A stretch of 64,000 nucleotides of DNA from JANMDU01 sp031418715 (GTDB taxonomy: Bacteria; Pseudomonadota; Gammaproteobacteria; Burkholderiales; Burkholderiaceae_C). Position 1 is the first letter of the stretch. Every line of letters begins with the position of its first letter. Position numbers and translations under genes: made by a program. Of the stretch, positions 35,347-44,750 are shown piece after piece. Under the pieces are notes generated by a model, which saw only the letters and a program-made list of their open reading frames with translations, did no database searches and had not been told where the DNA came from. The DNA is taken from assembly GCA_031418715.1 (NCBI GenBank), contig JANOJL010000049.1, positions 124,001 through 188,000 of the forward strand, read 5' to 3'.

Positions 35347-36585
35347 ATGAATAAAACACTATCGGCACTTGCAGTATTGGCCTTGACGGTAACACTTGCA
35401 CATGCTCAAAAATCAGTAGAGGTCCTGCACTTTTGGACTTCTGGTGGGGAAGCTGCAGCCCTGAATGTCCTGAAAACCAATCTTGATAAACAAGGCATTA
35501 AATGGAACGATATGCCGGTGTCAGGTGGAGGAGGAGAGCAAGCGATGACAACACTTCGCGCACGCGTAACTTCTGGCAACCCGCCGGCAGCGGTAATGCT
35601 AATGGGTTATGACCTCACGGATTGGGCGAAGCAAGGCATGCTTGCAGACCTGAGCCCTCTTGCAAAGCAGGAAAATTGGGATAAATCTGTACCCGCAGCC
35701 GTTCAGCGATTCACAAAACACGATGGCAAGTGGGTGGCTGCTCCATTGGCAATCCACTCGATCAACTGGGTGTGGGCAAACAAGGACGTATTGGTAAAGT
35801 CTGGAGTGACGGGTGAAATTAAAACTTGGGATGACTTCATTGCTGCTGCCGAGAAAGTTCAGAAGGCCGGTTACATCGCTTTGGCGCATGGTGGTCAGCC
35901 TTGGCAAGAAGCAACAGTATTTGACAGCGTAGTGCTTGCCACAGGTGGTGCCGATTTCTATAGAAAATCGATGGTGCAACTCGATCCAAGCGCGCTAGGC
36001 TCTGCCACGATGGAAAAAGTCTTTGCGCGTATGGCGCAGCTGAGAAAATTAGTCGACAAAGATTTTTCAGGACGCGATTGGAACATTGCAAGTGGCATGG
36101 TGATCAGCGGAAAAGCGGGTTTCCAGATCATGGGAGATTGGGCCAAAGGCGAATTCAGCAATGCCAAGAAAGAACCTGGCAAAGATTATTTGTGCTTCCC
36201 GATGCCAGGCACGCAAGGCAATGTTGTGTTCCTATCGAACCAATTTGCGATGTTCAAGGTCTCCGCAGATAAAGTCGCCACGCAAAATGCTATGGCGAGC
36301 GCCAGCTTTGACCCCAAAGTACAAGCAGACTTTAATGTATTGAAAGGATCAGTGCCTGCACGAACGGATGTGTCGGATGCTCAGTTCGATGTTTGCGGAA
36401 AGCGTGCAATGAAGGAGCTGGCTGCTGCAAGCAAAAGCAACACCTTGGTGGGATCGATGGCACATGGACATGCGGCACCGACCCCGGTCAAGAACGCCTT
36501 TTATGATGTTGTGACACGCCATTTCAATGGACAAATCGATTCTAAAAAAGCAGTCAGTGAGATGGTTGCAGCAGCGAAGAATTAA
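35347..36585 (+). CDS. Sugar ABC transporter substrate-binding protein (paralogue 3)
   Basis: Periplasmic binding protein, 412 residues, equal in length to paralogue 2 and colinear with it. The signal peptide is MNKTLSALAVLALTVTLAHA. Blocks VLHFWTSGGEAAALNVL, ALAHGGQPWQEATVFD and GFQIMGDWAKGEF are shared. Two near-duplicate receptors on one transporter may allow different sugars or oligomer lengths. GGAG precedes the ATG. The permease gene follows after 69 bases. Confidence 0.93.
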   Translation: MNKTLSALAVLALTVTLAHAQKSVEVLHFWTSGGEAAALNVLKTNLDKQGIKWNDMPVSGGGGEQAMTTLRARVTSGNPPAAVMLMGYDLTDWAKQGMLADLSPLAKQENWDKSVPAAVQRFTKHDGKWVAAPLAIHSINWVWANKDVLVKSGVTGEIKTWDDFIAAAEKVQKAGYIALAHGGQPWQEATVFDSVVLATGGADFYRKSMVQLDPSALGSATMEKVFARMAQLRKLVDKDFSGRDWNIASGMVISGKAGFQIMGDWAKGEFSNAKKEPGKDYLCFPMPGTQGNVVFLSNQFAMFKVSADKVATQNAMASASFDPKVQADFNVLKGSVPARTDVSDAQFDVCGKRAMKELAAASKSNTLVGSMAHGHAAPTPVKNAFYDVVTRHFNGQIDSKKAVSEMVAAAKN

Positions 36586-36654
36586 GCGACTATAGAAACC
36601 CAAGTGGTATGCGTTAGCGCAGTGCCGCTTGGGCAAAATCAAAGGAGACTTTTC

Positions 36655-37521
36655 ATGAAAGCAGGATGGCTACCCAAGCTGCTCATCACCCCCAGCGCCT
36701 TGCTTGTTCTGGTGTGTGTCTACGGATACATCATGTTCACGGTGTACCTGTCGTTTACGGCATCGACCATATTGCCCTCCTTGGAGTGGAGTGGCTCCGC
36801 TGCATATACCAGGTTATTTGGTCTAGAGAACTGGGGCATATCGCTCAACAATCTTTGGGTCTTTGCCAGTCTGTATATTCTGTTTGCAATGGCCTTAGGA
36901 CTTGGTCTGGCGATTCTGATTGATCAAAAAATTCGGATGGAAAGCGGCTTTCGGTCTATATTTTTATACCCTATGGCGCTCTCCTTCATTGTGACAGGGA
37001 CAGCTTGGAAATGGTTGTTAGATCCTGGAGTGGGTCTCGAGCATACGCTACGCACCTTAGGTTTTTCCAACTTCTCGTTTGGCTGGATCAAGGATTCTGA
37101 GCTTGCAATCTACTGTGTGTTAATCGCCGCTGTTTGGCAGACAGCTGGTTTTGTTATGGCCATGTTTTTGGCAGGTCTTCGTGGTGTGGACAGCGAACAA
37201 ATAAATGCCGCTCGTTTGGATGGGGCTAAGACATGGCAAACTTACTTTTACATCATCGTGCCTCAGTTGGGTCCAGTGTTCATTTCTTCATTTGTCATCC
37301 TCGCGCACATGGCCATCAAGTCCTATGACCTTGTTATTGCTTTGACCAATGGAGGTCCTGGACGCTCTACTTGGTTGCCCTCAGTGTTTATGTACCAATA
37401 CACCTTCACGCGTAATGAAATGGCGGTCGGTGCAGCCAGTTCGGTGCTCATGCTGCTGGGTATCGCTGTCGTAGTGCTGCCCTACCTGTACAGCGAATTG
37501 CGAAAGAAAAATCATGGATAA
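36655..37521 (+). CDS. Sugar ABC transporter permease (MalF/UgpA type)
   Basis: Inner-membrane permease, 288 residues, with about six membrane segments and the EAA loop NAARLDGAKTWQTYFYIIVP near residue 183. GGAGA lies just upstream of the ATG at 36655, and an upstream in-frame start at 36604 lacks such a site. It overlaps the next permease gene by 8 bases. It forms the transmembrane channel with the following protein. Confidence 0.92.
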   Translation: MKAGWLPKLLITPSALLVLVCVYGYIMFTVYLSFTASTILPSLEWSGSAAYTRLFGLENWGISLNNLWVFASLYILFAMALGLGLAILIDQKIRMESGFRSIFLYPMALSFIVTGTAWKWLLDPGVGLEHTLRTLGFSNFSFGWIKDSELAIYCVLIAAVWQTAGFVMAMFLAGLRGVDSEQINAARLDGAKTWQTYFYIIVPQLGPVFISSFVILAHMAIKSYDLVIALTNGGPGRSTWLPSVFMYQYTFTRNEMAVGAASSVLMLLGIAVVVLPYLYSELRKKNHG

Positions 37522-38377
37522 GACACCACTCTCTCAACTGGCTCGCGGTTTGCTGTACCTGATTTTGATCATTTTGGCTCTCGCCTTCATCATGCCAATC
37601 TACGTCATGATCGTGAACTCTCTAAAGCCCTTAGATGAGATTCGCAATGGTGATCTGATGGCGTTGCCAATCGCTTGGACGATTGAGCCTTGGCTTCAAG
37701 CTTGGAGCAAAGCGCAAATTGGTGTGCAAGCCACAGGCTTAAAACCGTATTTCATCAATTCCTTCCTATTGGTGATTCCCGCAGTGGTCATCTCCACCCT
37801 GATTGGTGCATTGAATGGGTACATCCTGACTCAATTCACATTCAAGTTTGCAGATGTCTTGTTTGCAGCAATGTTGTTTTCAGTGTTTATTCCGTACCAA
37901 ATCGTATTGATTCCTATGGCCAAAACCTTGGGCTTTTTGGGTTTGGCTGGAACGATCAAGGGCCTCATTTTCGTGAATGTGGTCTACGGCATTGGTTTCA
38001 CAACTTTGTTCTTTCGCAATTACTATGCGGCCTTCCCAAATGAGTTGGTGCGCTCGGCGCGCATGGACGGTGCTGGGTTCTTCGGGGTGTTGCTTAAGAT
38101 ATTACTGCCCAATAGTGCGCCCATCATTGTAGTAACGGTGATATGGCAGTTCACCAATATATGGAACGAGTTTCTATTTGGTGCCTCCTTCAGTGACTAC
38201 ACATCTTTTCCGCTGACCGTCGCGCTCAACAACTTGGTCAGCAGTTCCACCGGCGTGAAGGAATACAACGTTCACTTCGCAGGTGCATTCATCGCCGCCA
38301 TTCCCACCTTGGTGGTGTATCTGGTCTCTGGCAAGTATTTCGTACGCGGTCTGATGGCCGGTTCTGTCAAGGGGTAA
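37514..38377 (+). CDS. Sugar ABC transporter permease (MalG/UgpE type)
   Basis: Second permease, 287 residues, with a typical MalG-like N terminus (FIMPIYVMIVNSLK) and EAA loop (VRSARMDGAGFFGVLLKILLP). It is coupled to the upstream permease by an 8-base overlap, and the ATPase gene follows after 3 bases. Together these make one carbohydrate-uptake family 1 transporter. Confidence 0.93.
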   Translation: MDKTPLSQLARGLLYLILIILALAFIMPIYVMIVNSLKPLDEIRNGDLMALPIAWTIEPWLQAWSKAQIGVQATGLKPYFINSFLLVIPAVVISTLIGALNGYILTQFTFKFADVLFAAMLFSVFIPYQIVLIPMAKTLGFLGLAGTIKGLIFVNVVYGIGFTTLFFRNYYAAFPNELVRSARMDGAGFFGVLLKILLPNSAPIIVVTVIWQFTNIWNEFLFGASFSDYTSFPLTVALNNLVSSSTGVKEYNVHFAGAFIAAIPTLVVYLVSGKYFVRGLMAGSVKG

Positions 38378-38380
38378 AAC

Positions 38381-39496
38381 ATGTCTTCACTCGATTTGGT
38401 CAGTATTCAGAAGAGCTTTGGCTCGGTTCATATTCTTCACGATATATCTATCGCTCTAAAAGACGGCGAGTTTCTGGTGCTAGTGGGCCCCAGCGGATGC
38501 GGTAAAAGCACGCTGATGAATATCATTGCTGGTTTGGAAGAGCCTACTGGTGGCCTGCTGAAACTTGATGGCAAGGATATCACCCAAGTCGCCCCCGCAG
38601 CACGCGACATCTCCATGGTCTTTCAGTCCTATGCGCTATACCCCAATATGACAGTGGCCAAGAATATTGAGTTTCCACTGCAAATGCGTAAGGTCGAAAA
38701 ATCCAAGCGAGCTGAGCGCGTACAAAGTGTGGCTAAGCTGCTGCAAATTGAGCACTTGTTGGAACGCAAGCCGCGTCAGCTCTCCGGCGGCCAGCGCCAG
38801 CGCGTGGCCATTGGTCGAGCCCTTGCACGCGAGCCTAAGCTCTACTTGTTTGACGAACCACTTTCTAACCTAGACGCTCAACTGCGTCTAGACATGCGCA
38901 CTGAAATTAAGAAGCTACATCAGCGTCTGAAATCCACCATCGTCTATGTGACTCACGACCAAATTGAGGCCATGACTCTGGCCACACGCATTGCGGTGAT
39001 GAAGGGCGGAGTGGTTCAGCAACTGGGTACGCCGCATGAGGTCTACAACCGCCCAGCCAACACCTTTGTGGCAGGGTTCATGGGCTCGCCGCGTATGAAC
39101 CTGACCAAAGCCAACGTGATTGATGTAGCTGGTAGCTTGGCACTGGAATTTCAAACTGGTAACGTTAAGAAAATCAGCCTTCCCCTTTCCGAGCAGTTTG
39201 ATTACCTCAAGGGCTATCTTGGCCAAGAAGTTATTGCGGGCATTCGGCCAGAAACTATCAACTTGCCCGCGTACAACCTCAATCATAAAGAACAGCAACG
39301 TGCCTTTAGCGCCAAAATTGAGGTGATAGAACCCACGGGTGCCGATACCCAAGTGATTCTGAATTTTGGTGGTCATGAGTTCACAGCGACATTGGATCCA
39401 GACTTGGTTTTGAACCTAGGCCAAGAGATTGAGTTCACAGTCGATCTGACAAAGCTGGTGTGCTTTGATGCGACGAGTGAATTGCTAATTAGCTAG
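38381..39496 (+). CDS. Sugar ABC transporter ATPase (MsmX/UgpC/MalK type)
   Basis: Energises sugar uptake. The 371 residues hold Walker A GPSGCGKST, signature LSGGQRQRV, Walker B LYLFDEPLSNLD and a C-terminal OB-fold (TOBE) domain with GIRPETINL. The domain arrangement matches MalK-like subunits that act as dimers. It lies between the permeases and a GMC oxidoreductase gene 7 bases downstream. Confidence 0.94.
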   Translation: MSSLDLVSIQKSFGSVHILHDISIALKDGEFLVLVGPSGCGKSTLMNIIAGLEEPTGGLLKLDGKDITQVAPAARDISMVFQSYALYPNMTVAKNIEFPLQMRKVEKSKRAERVQSVAKLLQIEHLLERKPRQLSGGQRQRVAIGRALAREPKLYLFDEPLSNLDAQLRLDMRTEIKKLHQRLKSTIVYVTHDQIEAMTLATRIAVMKGGVVQQLGTPHEVYNRPANTFVAGFMGSPRMNLTKANVIDVAGSLALEFQTGNVKKISLPLSEQFDYLKGYLGQEVIAGIRPETINLPAYNLNHKEQQRAFSAKIEVIEPTGADTQVILNFGGHEFTATLDPDLVLNLGQEIEFTVDLTKLVCFDATSELLIS

Positions 39497-39503
39497 TACG
39501 GCA

Positions 39504-41012
39504 GTGAAATCCTACGACATCGTCATCATAGGTTCCGGGGTGGGTGGCGGCTCCGTCGCTCTACAGCTCGCGGGCAGCAGCGCACGTGTACTCATCCTAG
39601 AGCGCGGCCCCACTTTACCGAGTGAATCGCAAAACTGGGATCCTGAAGCCGTATTTTGCGAGCGCCGTTACCACACCGAAGAAACTTGGTATGCGGATGA
39701 CAGAGCCTTCCAGCCGGGGATGTTTTACTTCGTAGGCGGTAGCACAAAGTTTTACGGCACGGCAATGTTCAGATTCCGTGAAAAAGATTTTGAAGAAGTG
39801 AAGCATTCGGAAGGGATCTCACCAGCATGGCCTATGAGCTACAAAGAACTGGAGAGCTGGTACGCAAAGGCTGAGAATATATTTGGCGTGCGAGGTCAAG
39901 CTGGATGCGACCCCAGCGAACCACCTCGCAGTACCCCTTACCCTCACGCTCCAGTTCCGCATGAGCCCGTGATTGCCGAAATTGCACAGAGGCTTCGGCA
40001 GCAAGGGCTGGTTCCATTTCCTATGCCCAGTGCCGTGGATTTTGGATCGACGGGTGCGTGTCAGCGATGCGCCAACTGCGATGCCTTCCCTTGCAAGATT
40101 GGTGCTAAAGGCGATGCCGAGACCCGTTTGATTCAGCCGGCCTGTCGCAGTAGCAACATTGAACTACTAACTGGAGCGTTGGTGGAGCGCTTAGAGACGG
40201 ATGAAACTGGCCGCCGCATAGTGGCCGCAGTCGTCTGCATTGACGGTAAGCGCGAACGCATCCAGGCAGGCACCTTTGTGCTCAGCGCGGGTGCTATTAA
40301 TTCAGCAGCTCTCCTGCTGCGCTCAGCGAATGCACAAAATCCGCGTGGCCTCGCAAACAGTTCAGATGTGGTGGGTCGCCATTACATGACCCATAACACC
40401 AGTGCTCTTATGGCTTTGCATCCCTTTAAGGTCAATAAAACGCAATTTCCTAAGACCTTGGCTGTACATGACTATTACTTTGGCGAGAGTGAAGGCGATA
40501 CACCATTAGGCAGCTTGCAGTTGCTAGGAAAGATCAGGGAGCCCATGCTGCGTGGTGCCCTAGGACGAGTCCCCAAATTTTTCCGTACGGCATTGGCTGA
40601 GCGCAGCGTGGACTGGTATGCACAAAGTGAAGACTTACCGCATCCGCAAAGCCGCATCACGATTCGCCCGGATGGAGCCATCAACCTACACTGGCATCGC
40701 AGCAATATGCAGACCCATCGCCGTTGGGTGGCTAAGTGTAAGTCAATCTTGCGTGATACCGGATATCCGATCGTGCTGTCTGCTTCTTTCGGAACGGACG
40801 TGGTCTCGCACCAATGCGGAACCGTGCGCTTTGGCAATGACCCCGTGACCTCCGCGCTAGATACCAATTGCAAAGCTTGGGACCATGACAATTTGTTTGT
40901 CATGGATGCGAGTTTTTTCCCATCTTCAGCCGCTGTCAATCCAGCGTTGACGGTAGCAGCGCAAGGGTTGCGGGTTGGTAATCACATTCGCAAAACACTA
41001 TTGAGTGACTGA
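39504..41012 (+). CDS. GMC family oxidoreductase, sugar-oxidase-like
   Basis: FAD-dependent oxidoreductase, 502 residues, starting at a GTG. The FAD-binding GSGVGGGSVALQL lies near the N terminus, and a second GMC block, VMDASFFPSSAAVNPALT, near the C terminus. The active-site pair appears to be His in SHQCGT and Asn in AVNPAL. It resembles pyranose oxidase, C-glycoside 3-oxidase and glucoside 3-dehydrogenase type GMC enzymes more than choline dehydrogenase. A cysteine-rich stretch (CQRCANCDAFPC) near 185-196 is notable and could bind a metal or cluster. Confidence 0.85.
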   Translation: MKSYDIVIIGSGVGGGSVALQLAGSSARVLILERGPTLPSESQNWDPEAVFCERRYHTEETWYADDRAFQPGMFYFVGGSTKFYGTAMFRFREKDFEEVKHSEGISPAWPMSYKELESWYAKAENIFGVRGQAGCDPSEPPRSTPYPHAPVPHEPVIAEIAQRLRQQGLVPFPMPSAVDFGSTGACQRCANCDAFPCKIGAKGDAETRLIQPACRSSNIELLTGALVERLETDETGRRIVAAVVCIDGKRERIQAGTFVLSAGAINSAALLLRSANAQNPRGLANSSDVVGRHYMTHNTSALMALHPFKVNKTQFPKTLAVHDYYFGESEGDTPLGSLQLLGKIREPMLRGALGRVPKFFRTALAERSVDWYAQSEDLPHPQSRITIRPDGAINLHWHRSNMQTHRRWVAKCKSILRDTGYPIVLSASFGTDVVSHQCGTVRFGNDPVTSALDTNCKAWDHDNLFVMDASFFPSSAAVNPALTVAAQGLRVGNHIRKTLLSD

Positions 41013-41027
41013 AGTTTGAACTGATGA

Positions 41028-42647
41028 ATGACTATGAAATCTCCAAATTTTGACTACATCATTACCGGCGGAGGCTCTGCGGGATGCGTTCTGGCCAATC
41101 GCCTGAGCGAAGACCCAACGATCAAGGTCTTGCTTCTGGAGGCCGGTGGTGGAGATAGTCATCCATTCTTTCATTGGCCTGCTGGTTTTGCCAAAATGAC
41201 CAAAGGCATTGGCTCTTGGGGTTGGCAGACTGTGTCGCAAAAGCATCTGAAAAACCGGGTTCTGCGGTTTACGCAGGCCAAAGTGATTGGAGGCGGCTCA
41301 TCGATCAATGCGCAGTTGTACACGCGCGGCGTTCCAGCAGATTATGACGAATGGGCCAGCGAAGAAGGTGCAGTCGGCTGGGGTTACGAAGATGTGTTGC
41401 CCTACTTCAAGCGCTCAGAATGCAATCAGCGTTTTGCTAATCGATACCACGGTTACAGCGGCCCCTTGGGCGTCTCTAACCCAATTAGTCCACTGCCGAT
41501 TTGCGAAGCCTATTTCCAGGCCGGGCAAGAAATGGGCATTCCTTTTAATCCAGACTTCAATGGTGAACATCAAGCCGGGCTGGGCTACTACCAACTAACC
41601 CAGCTCAATGCGCGTCGTTCATCCACCTCGGTTGCTTTTCTAAAGCCCGCACGTAACCGCGCCAACTTATCGGTCATGCTGCACACCATGGCAACCAAGG
41701 TGGTTATAGAAAATGGCTGGGCGGTGGGTGTAGAGGTGATTCAAGGGGATAGCCGTACACCATCGGTACTGCGCGCAGAGCGCGAGGTGATTGTTTCGTC
41801 CGGGGCTATGGGTTCGCCCAAGCTGTTGATGCAATCCGGAATCGGCCCGGCCGATCATCTGCTGTCGGTCGGTGTTTCCGTGGTTCATGATTTACCCGGT
41901 GTGGGCTCTAATCTTCAGGATCACTTGGATCTGTTTGTGATTTCCGAATGTACCGGCGATCACACGTATGACAAATACAACCTGCCCCATCATGCAGCAT
42001 GGGCCGGTCTGCAATACCTGTTGCTTAAAAAGGGACCCGTGGCATCCAGCCTATTTGAGACAGGGGGCTTTTGGTATGCCGACCCGGCATCTGGCGCACG
42101 CTCTCCCGACATTCAGTTCCACCTGGGTCTGGGTTCTGGTATTGAGGCTGGTGTCGCCAAGATGAAGAATCCTGGTGTCACGCTCAATACTGCATATTTA
42201 CGTCCGCGCTCGCGTGGAACGGTGCGTCTGTCCAGTAACGATCCAGCGGCAGCCCCGTTGCTGGATCCGAACTACTGGTCTGATCCGCATGACCGTGAAA
42301 TGAGCATTAAGGGCTTACGCTTAGCACGCGAAATTCTGAGCCAGCCTGCTATGAAGCGTTATGTGCAGTCTGAAGTGCTGCCAGGTGCTGGCTTAAAGAC
42401 GGACGAAGAATTGTTCAACTACGCCTGTGCGCATTCCAAGACCGATCACCATCCGGTGGGAACCTGCAAGATGGGATCGGAGTCTGATCGTCGCAGCGTT
42501 GTCGCACCCGATCTCAAGCTGATAGGCTTGAAAGGACTACGCGTCGTAGACGCATCCGTTATGCCCCGCGTGCCCTCATGCAATACCAATGCACCATCCA
42601 TCATGGTTGCTGAAAAAGGTGCGGATCACATTCTTGGAAAAATCTAA
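41028..42647 (+). CDS. GMC family oxidoreductase, choline/alcohol dehydrogenase-like
   Basis: FAD-dependent alcohol dehydrogenase of 539 residues. FAD motif GGGSAGCVLANRL, the GMC signature region (RGVPADYDEWA), the catalytic His in KTDHHPVGTCKMG and Asn in SCNTNAPSIMVAE are present. It is related to AlkJ and choline dehydrogenases and oxidises a primary or sugar alcohol in principle. It is the second GMC gene in tandem, and the two are only distantly alike, so not a recent duplication. An in-frame ATG at 41034 is an alternative start. Confidence 0.88.
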   Translation: MTMKSPNFDYIITGGGSAGCVLANRLSEDPTIKVLLLEAGGGDSHPFFHWPAGFAKMTKGIGSWGWQTVSQKHLKNRVLRFTQAKVIGGGSSINAQLYTRGVPADYDEWASEEGAVGWGYEDVLPYFKRSECNQRFANRYHGYSGPLGVSNPISPLPICEAYFQAGQEMGIPFNPDFNGEHQAGLGYYQLTQLNARRSSTSVAFLKPARNRANLSVMLHTMATKVVIENGWAVGVEVIQGDSRTPSVLRAEREVIVSSGAMGSPKLLMQSGIGPADHLLSVGVSVVHDLPGVGSNLQDHLDLFVISECTGDHTYDKYNLPHHAAWAGLQYLLLKKGPVASSLFETGGFWYADPASGARSPDIQFHLGLGSGIEAGVAKMKNPGVTLNTAYLRPRSRGTVRLSSNDPAAAPLLDPNYWSDPHDREMSIKGLRLAREILSQPAMKRYVQSEVLPGAGLKTDEELFNYACAHSKTDHHPVGTCKMGSESDRRSVVAPDLKLIGLKGLRVVDASVMPRVPSCNTNAPSIMVAEKGADHILGKI

Positions 42648-42650
42648 TCT

Positions 42651-44750
42651 ATGTCGCCCACACTTCGTGCCAGCAGCCCTGCCGATGGGCTCAACATTTC
42701 TCAGGAAATCCTAGACGCACTAACGGATGTCAAGATGCCACGTCTGAGCCCACAACCCCACATCAAGGAGTGGATTTCTTCTGGAGGCTGGAAGATTCCA
42801 TTAAGGCGTGCACGCGTTGTGATTGTCGGCAGTGGTGCTGCTGGACTGCGAGCGGCAGTGGAATTAAAGCGACGAGATGTCGACGTATCCGTGGTCACTC
42901 AAAGCGCGTATGGGGGCACATCTGCCTGTTCTGGCTCGGATAAGCAGACCTTGCATACAGCCAATACGTCGGACGGCGGCGACAATTTCAAAGCGATGGC
43001 GCAAGCCATTGGTGCCGGCGGGGCGATGGACAAAGACACGGCCTATATTGAGGCAGTGGGCTCGGTCCGTTCCTTGTCCACGTTGCAGTTTCTCGGGCTT
43101 CCCTTGCCGGTCGACAGCTATGGTGGAGTATTGCGATACCAGACCGACCATGACGAAGTTGGCAGGGCGACTAGTTGTGGACCACGCACATCCCGTCTGA
43201 TGGTAAAAGTTCTGGCGCAAGAGGCTATCCATCTCAACATTCCCGTCTACAACCAGACCACAGCTGTGCAGATCATGGCTCAGGAAGGGTGTGCCACGGG
43301 CGTGCTGTGCATAGACCCCAAACTGTGCGAAGAAAACAATCCGTATGGCGTTGTCGCGCATCTTTGCGACTTTATGGTGCTCGCGGCTGGGGGGCCCGGC
43401 GAGCTATATCGCGACAGCGTTTATCCCAGAAACTGCTTTGGCTCACTGGGCCTCGCACTGGAGGCAGGTATCGAAGCTGTCAATCTGACAGAGAGTCAGT
43501 TTGGTATTGGTACGGCACGCGACGGCTTCCCTTGGAATCTTTCGGGCACATACGCGCAGTGCATGCCGTATGTGTACTCTGTGGATGATCAAGGCGCTGA
43601 GCACAACTTCTTGGCTAACTATTACCGCACAACACAGGAGCTGGTATCCAATATATTCCGCAAGGGCTACCAATGGCCCTTCCACGCCACTCGCATGCTA
43701 GATTTTGGCTCCAGCCTGTTTGATCTGGCCGTGTTCCGAGAGATGCAATCAGGGCGCAAGGTGTATATGGACTTCAATACAAATCCCGTTGCTGTTCCCG
43801 GCGATCAGGATTTCGATATGACACGTCTGGATGGCGACGTTCGTACCTACCTAGAAAAATCCGATGCCCTGCTGGACAAACCCATTGACAGGCTGAGAAA
43901 GATGAATCCTCTCTCGATCGAACTGTACAAACAGTACAAGGTCGATATTGAGAAGCACCCCCTGTTGTTCGCTATGAACAACCAGCATATGAATGGTGGC
44001 CTCGCCGTCGATATTTGGGGACAAACCAGTCTGAATGGCTGCTATGCCATAGGCGAAGCTGCGGGGACACACGGTGTCACGCGCCCTGGTGGGGCGGCAC
44101 TTAATTCAGGCCAGGTATTCGGGACACGTTGTGCCGAACACATCGCTTCTAGGACATTGGATCTACACAGTTCTACAGATTGGGTCGCAGCCATTCAAGT
44201 GGGCGTAACGCATATCCAGACCACGCTCAGACAAGTGAGCACTATCAAACCATCTGACATTAAGCGTGAGGTGCAAGCGCGTATGAGTGACTCGGCCGGC
44301 ATGATTTGCAGGGCTGCTCATATTGCATCCGCTTTGCACGACGCAAAGCAACTCACACGCGGTATTCGTGACCAAGGGGTCTCATTTGATGCTACTACCT
44401 TTGGCGTTACGCATGCTTTGCAGTGGTGGCACAACGCATTGGCCTCAGAAGCGATACTTACCGCACTTGACTACTACGTTTCAAAAGGTGGTGGTAGCAG
44501 AGGGGCACGGGTGATTTGTGACGGTGGGGGTGAATGCGTTCCTTCCACGGCAAACGGGCCTTTGGAAGAGTACCGTTTTCGGATGGAAAAGTCAGAAGAC
44601 AAAAACCAGCAGATTGTGGTGCAGTATGCCGATTCAGCGATTGCGATTTTCACGCGGCAGCCCAGAGAGTTCCGGCAAAAGGAGCGCCCGTTCTTTGAGC
44701 ATTACTGGCCCCACTACCTGACGGGTGCTATCTACCAAGAGACTATCTAA
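42651..44750 (+). CDS. FAD-binding fumarate-reductase-like flavoprotein
   Basis: Large flavoprotein, 699 residues, of the succinate dehydrogenase/fumarate reductase/L-aspartate oxidase superfamily. The Rossmann FAD motif is VVIVGSGAAGLRAAVEL at about 56-72, and a second FAD-contact block is GCYAIGEAAGTHGVTRPGG. No iron-sulfur or membrane-anchor partner is encoded nearby, so it probably uses a soluble acceptor or oxygen. The gene begins 3 bases after the GMC gene and is followed without a gap by the isomerase gene. The substrate is unknown. Confidence 0.8.
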   Translation: MSPTLRASSPADGLNISQEILDALTDVKMPRLSPQPHIKEWISSGGWKIPLRRARVVIVGSGAAGLRAAVELKRRDVDVSVVTQSAYGGTSACSGSDKQTLHTANTSDGGDNFKAMAQAIGAGGAMDKDTAYIEAVGSVRSLSTLQFLGLPLPVDSYGGVLRYQTDHDEVGRATSCGPRTSRLMVKVLAQEAIHLNIPVYNQTTAVQIMAQEGCATGVLCIDPKLCEENNPYGVVAHLCDFMVLAAGGPGELYRDSVYPRNCFGSLGLALEAGIEAVNLTESQFGIGTARDGFPWNLSGTYAQCMPYVYSVDDQGAEHNFLANYYRTTQELVSNIFRKGYQWPFHATRMLDFGSSLFDLAVFREMQSGRKVYMDFNTNPVAVPGDQDFDMTRLDGDVRTYLEKSDALLDKPIDRLRKMNPLSIELYKQYKVDIEKHPLLFAMNNQHMNGGLAVDIWGQTSLNGCYAIGEAAGTHGVTRPGGAALNSGQVFGTRCAEHIASRTLDLHSSTDWVAAIQVGVTHIQTTLRQVSTIKPSDIKREVQARMSDSAGMICRAAHIASALHDAKQLTRGIRDQGVSFDATTFGVTHALQWWHNALASEAILTALDYYVSKGGGSRGARVICDGGGECVPSTANGPLEEYRFRMEKSEDKNQQIVVQYADSAIAIFTRQPREFRQKERPFFEHYWPHYLTGAIYQETI

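Noticed and set aside
40308..40335. TGCTATTAATTCAGCAGC in the first GMC gene
   Set aside because: It encodes the conserved GMC motif SAGAINSAALLLRS, and no repeat middle or tail follows.
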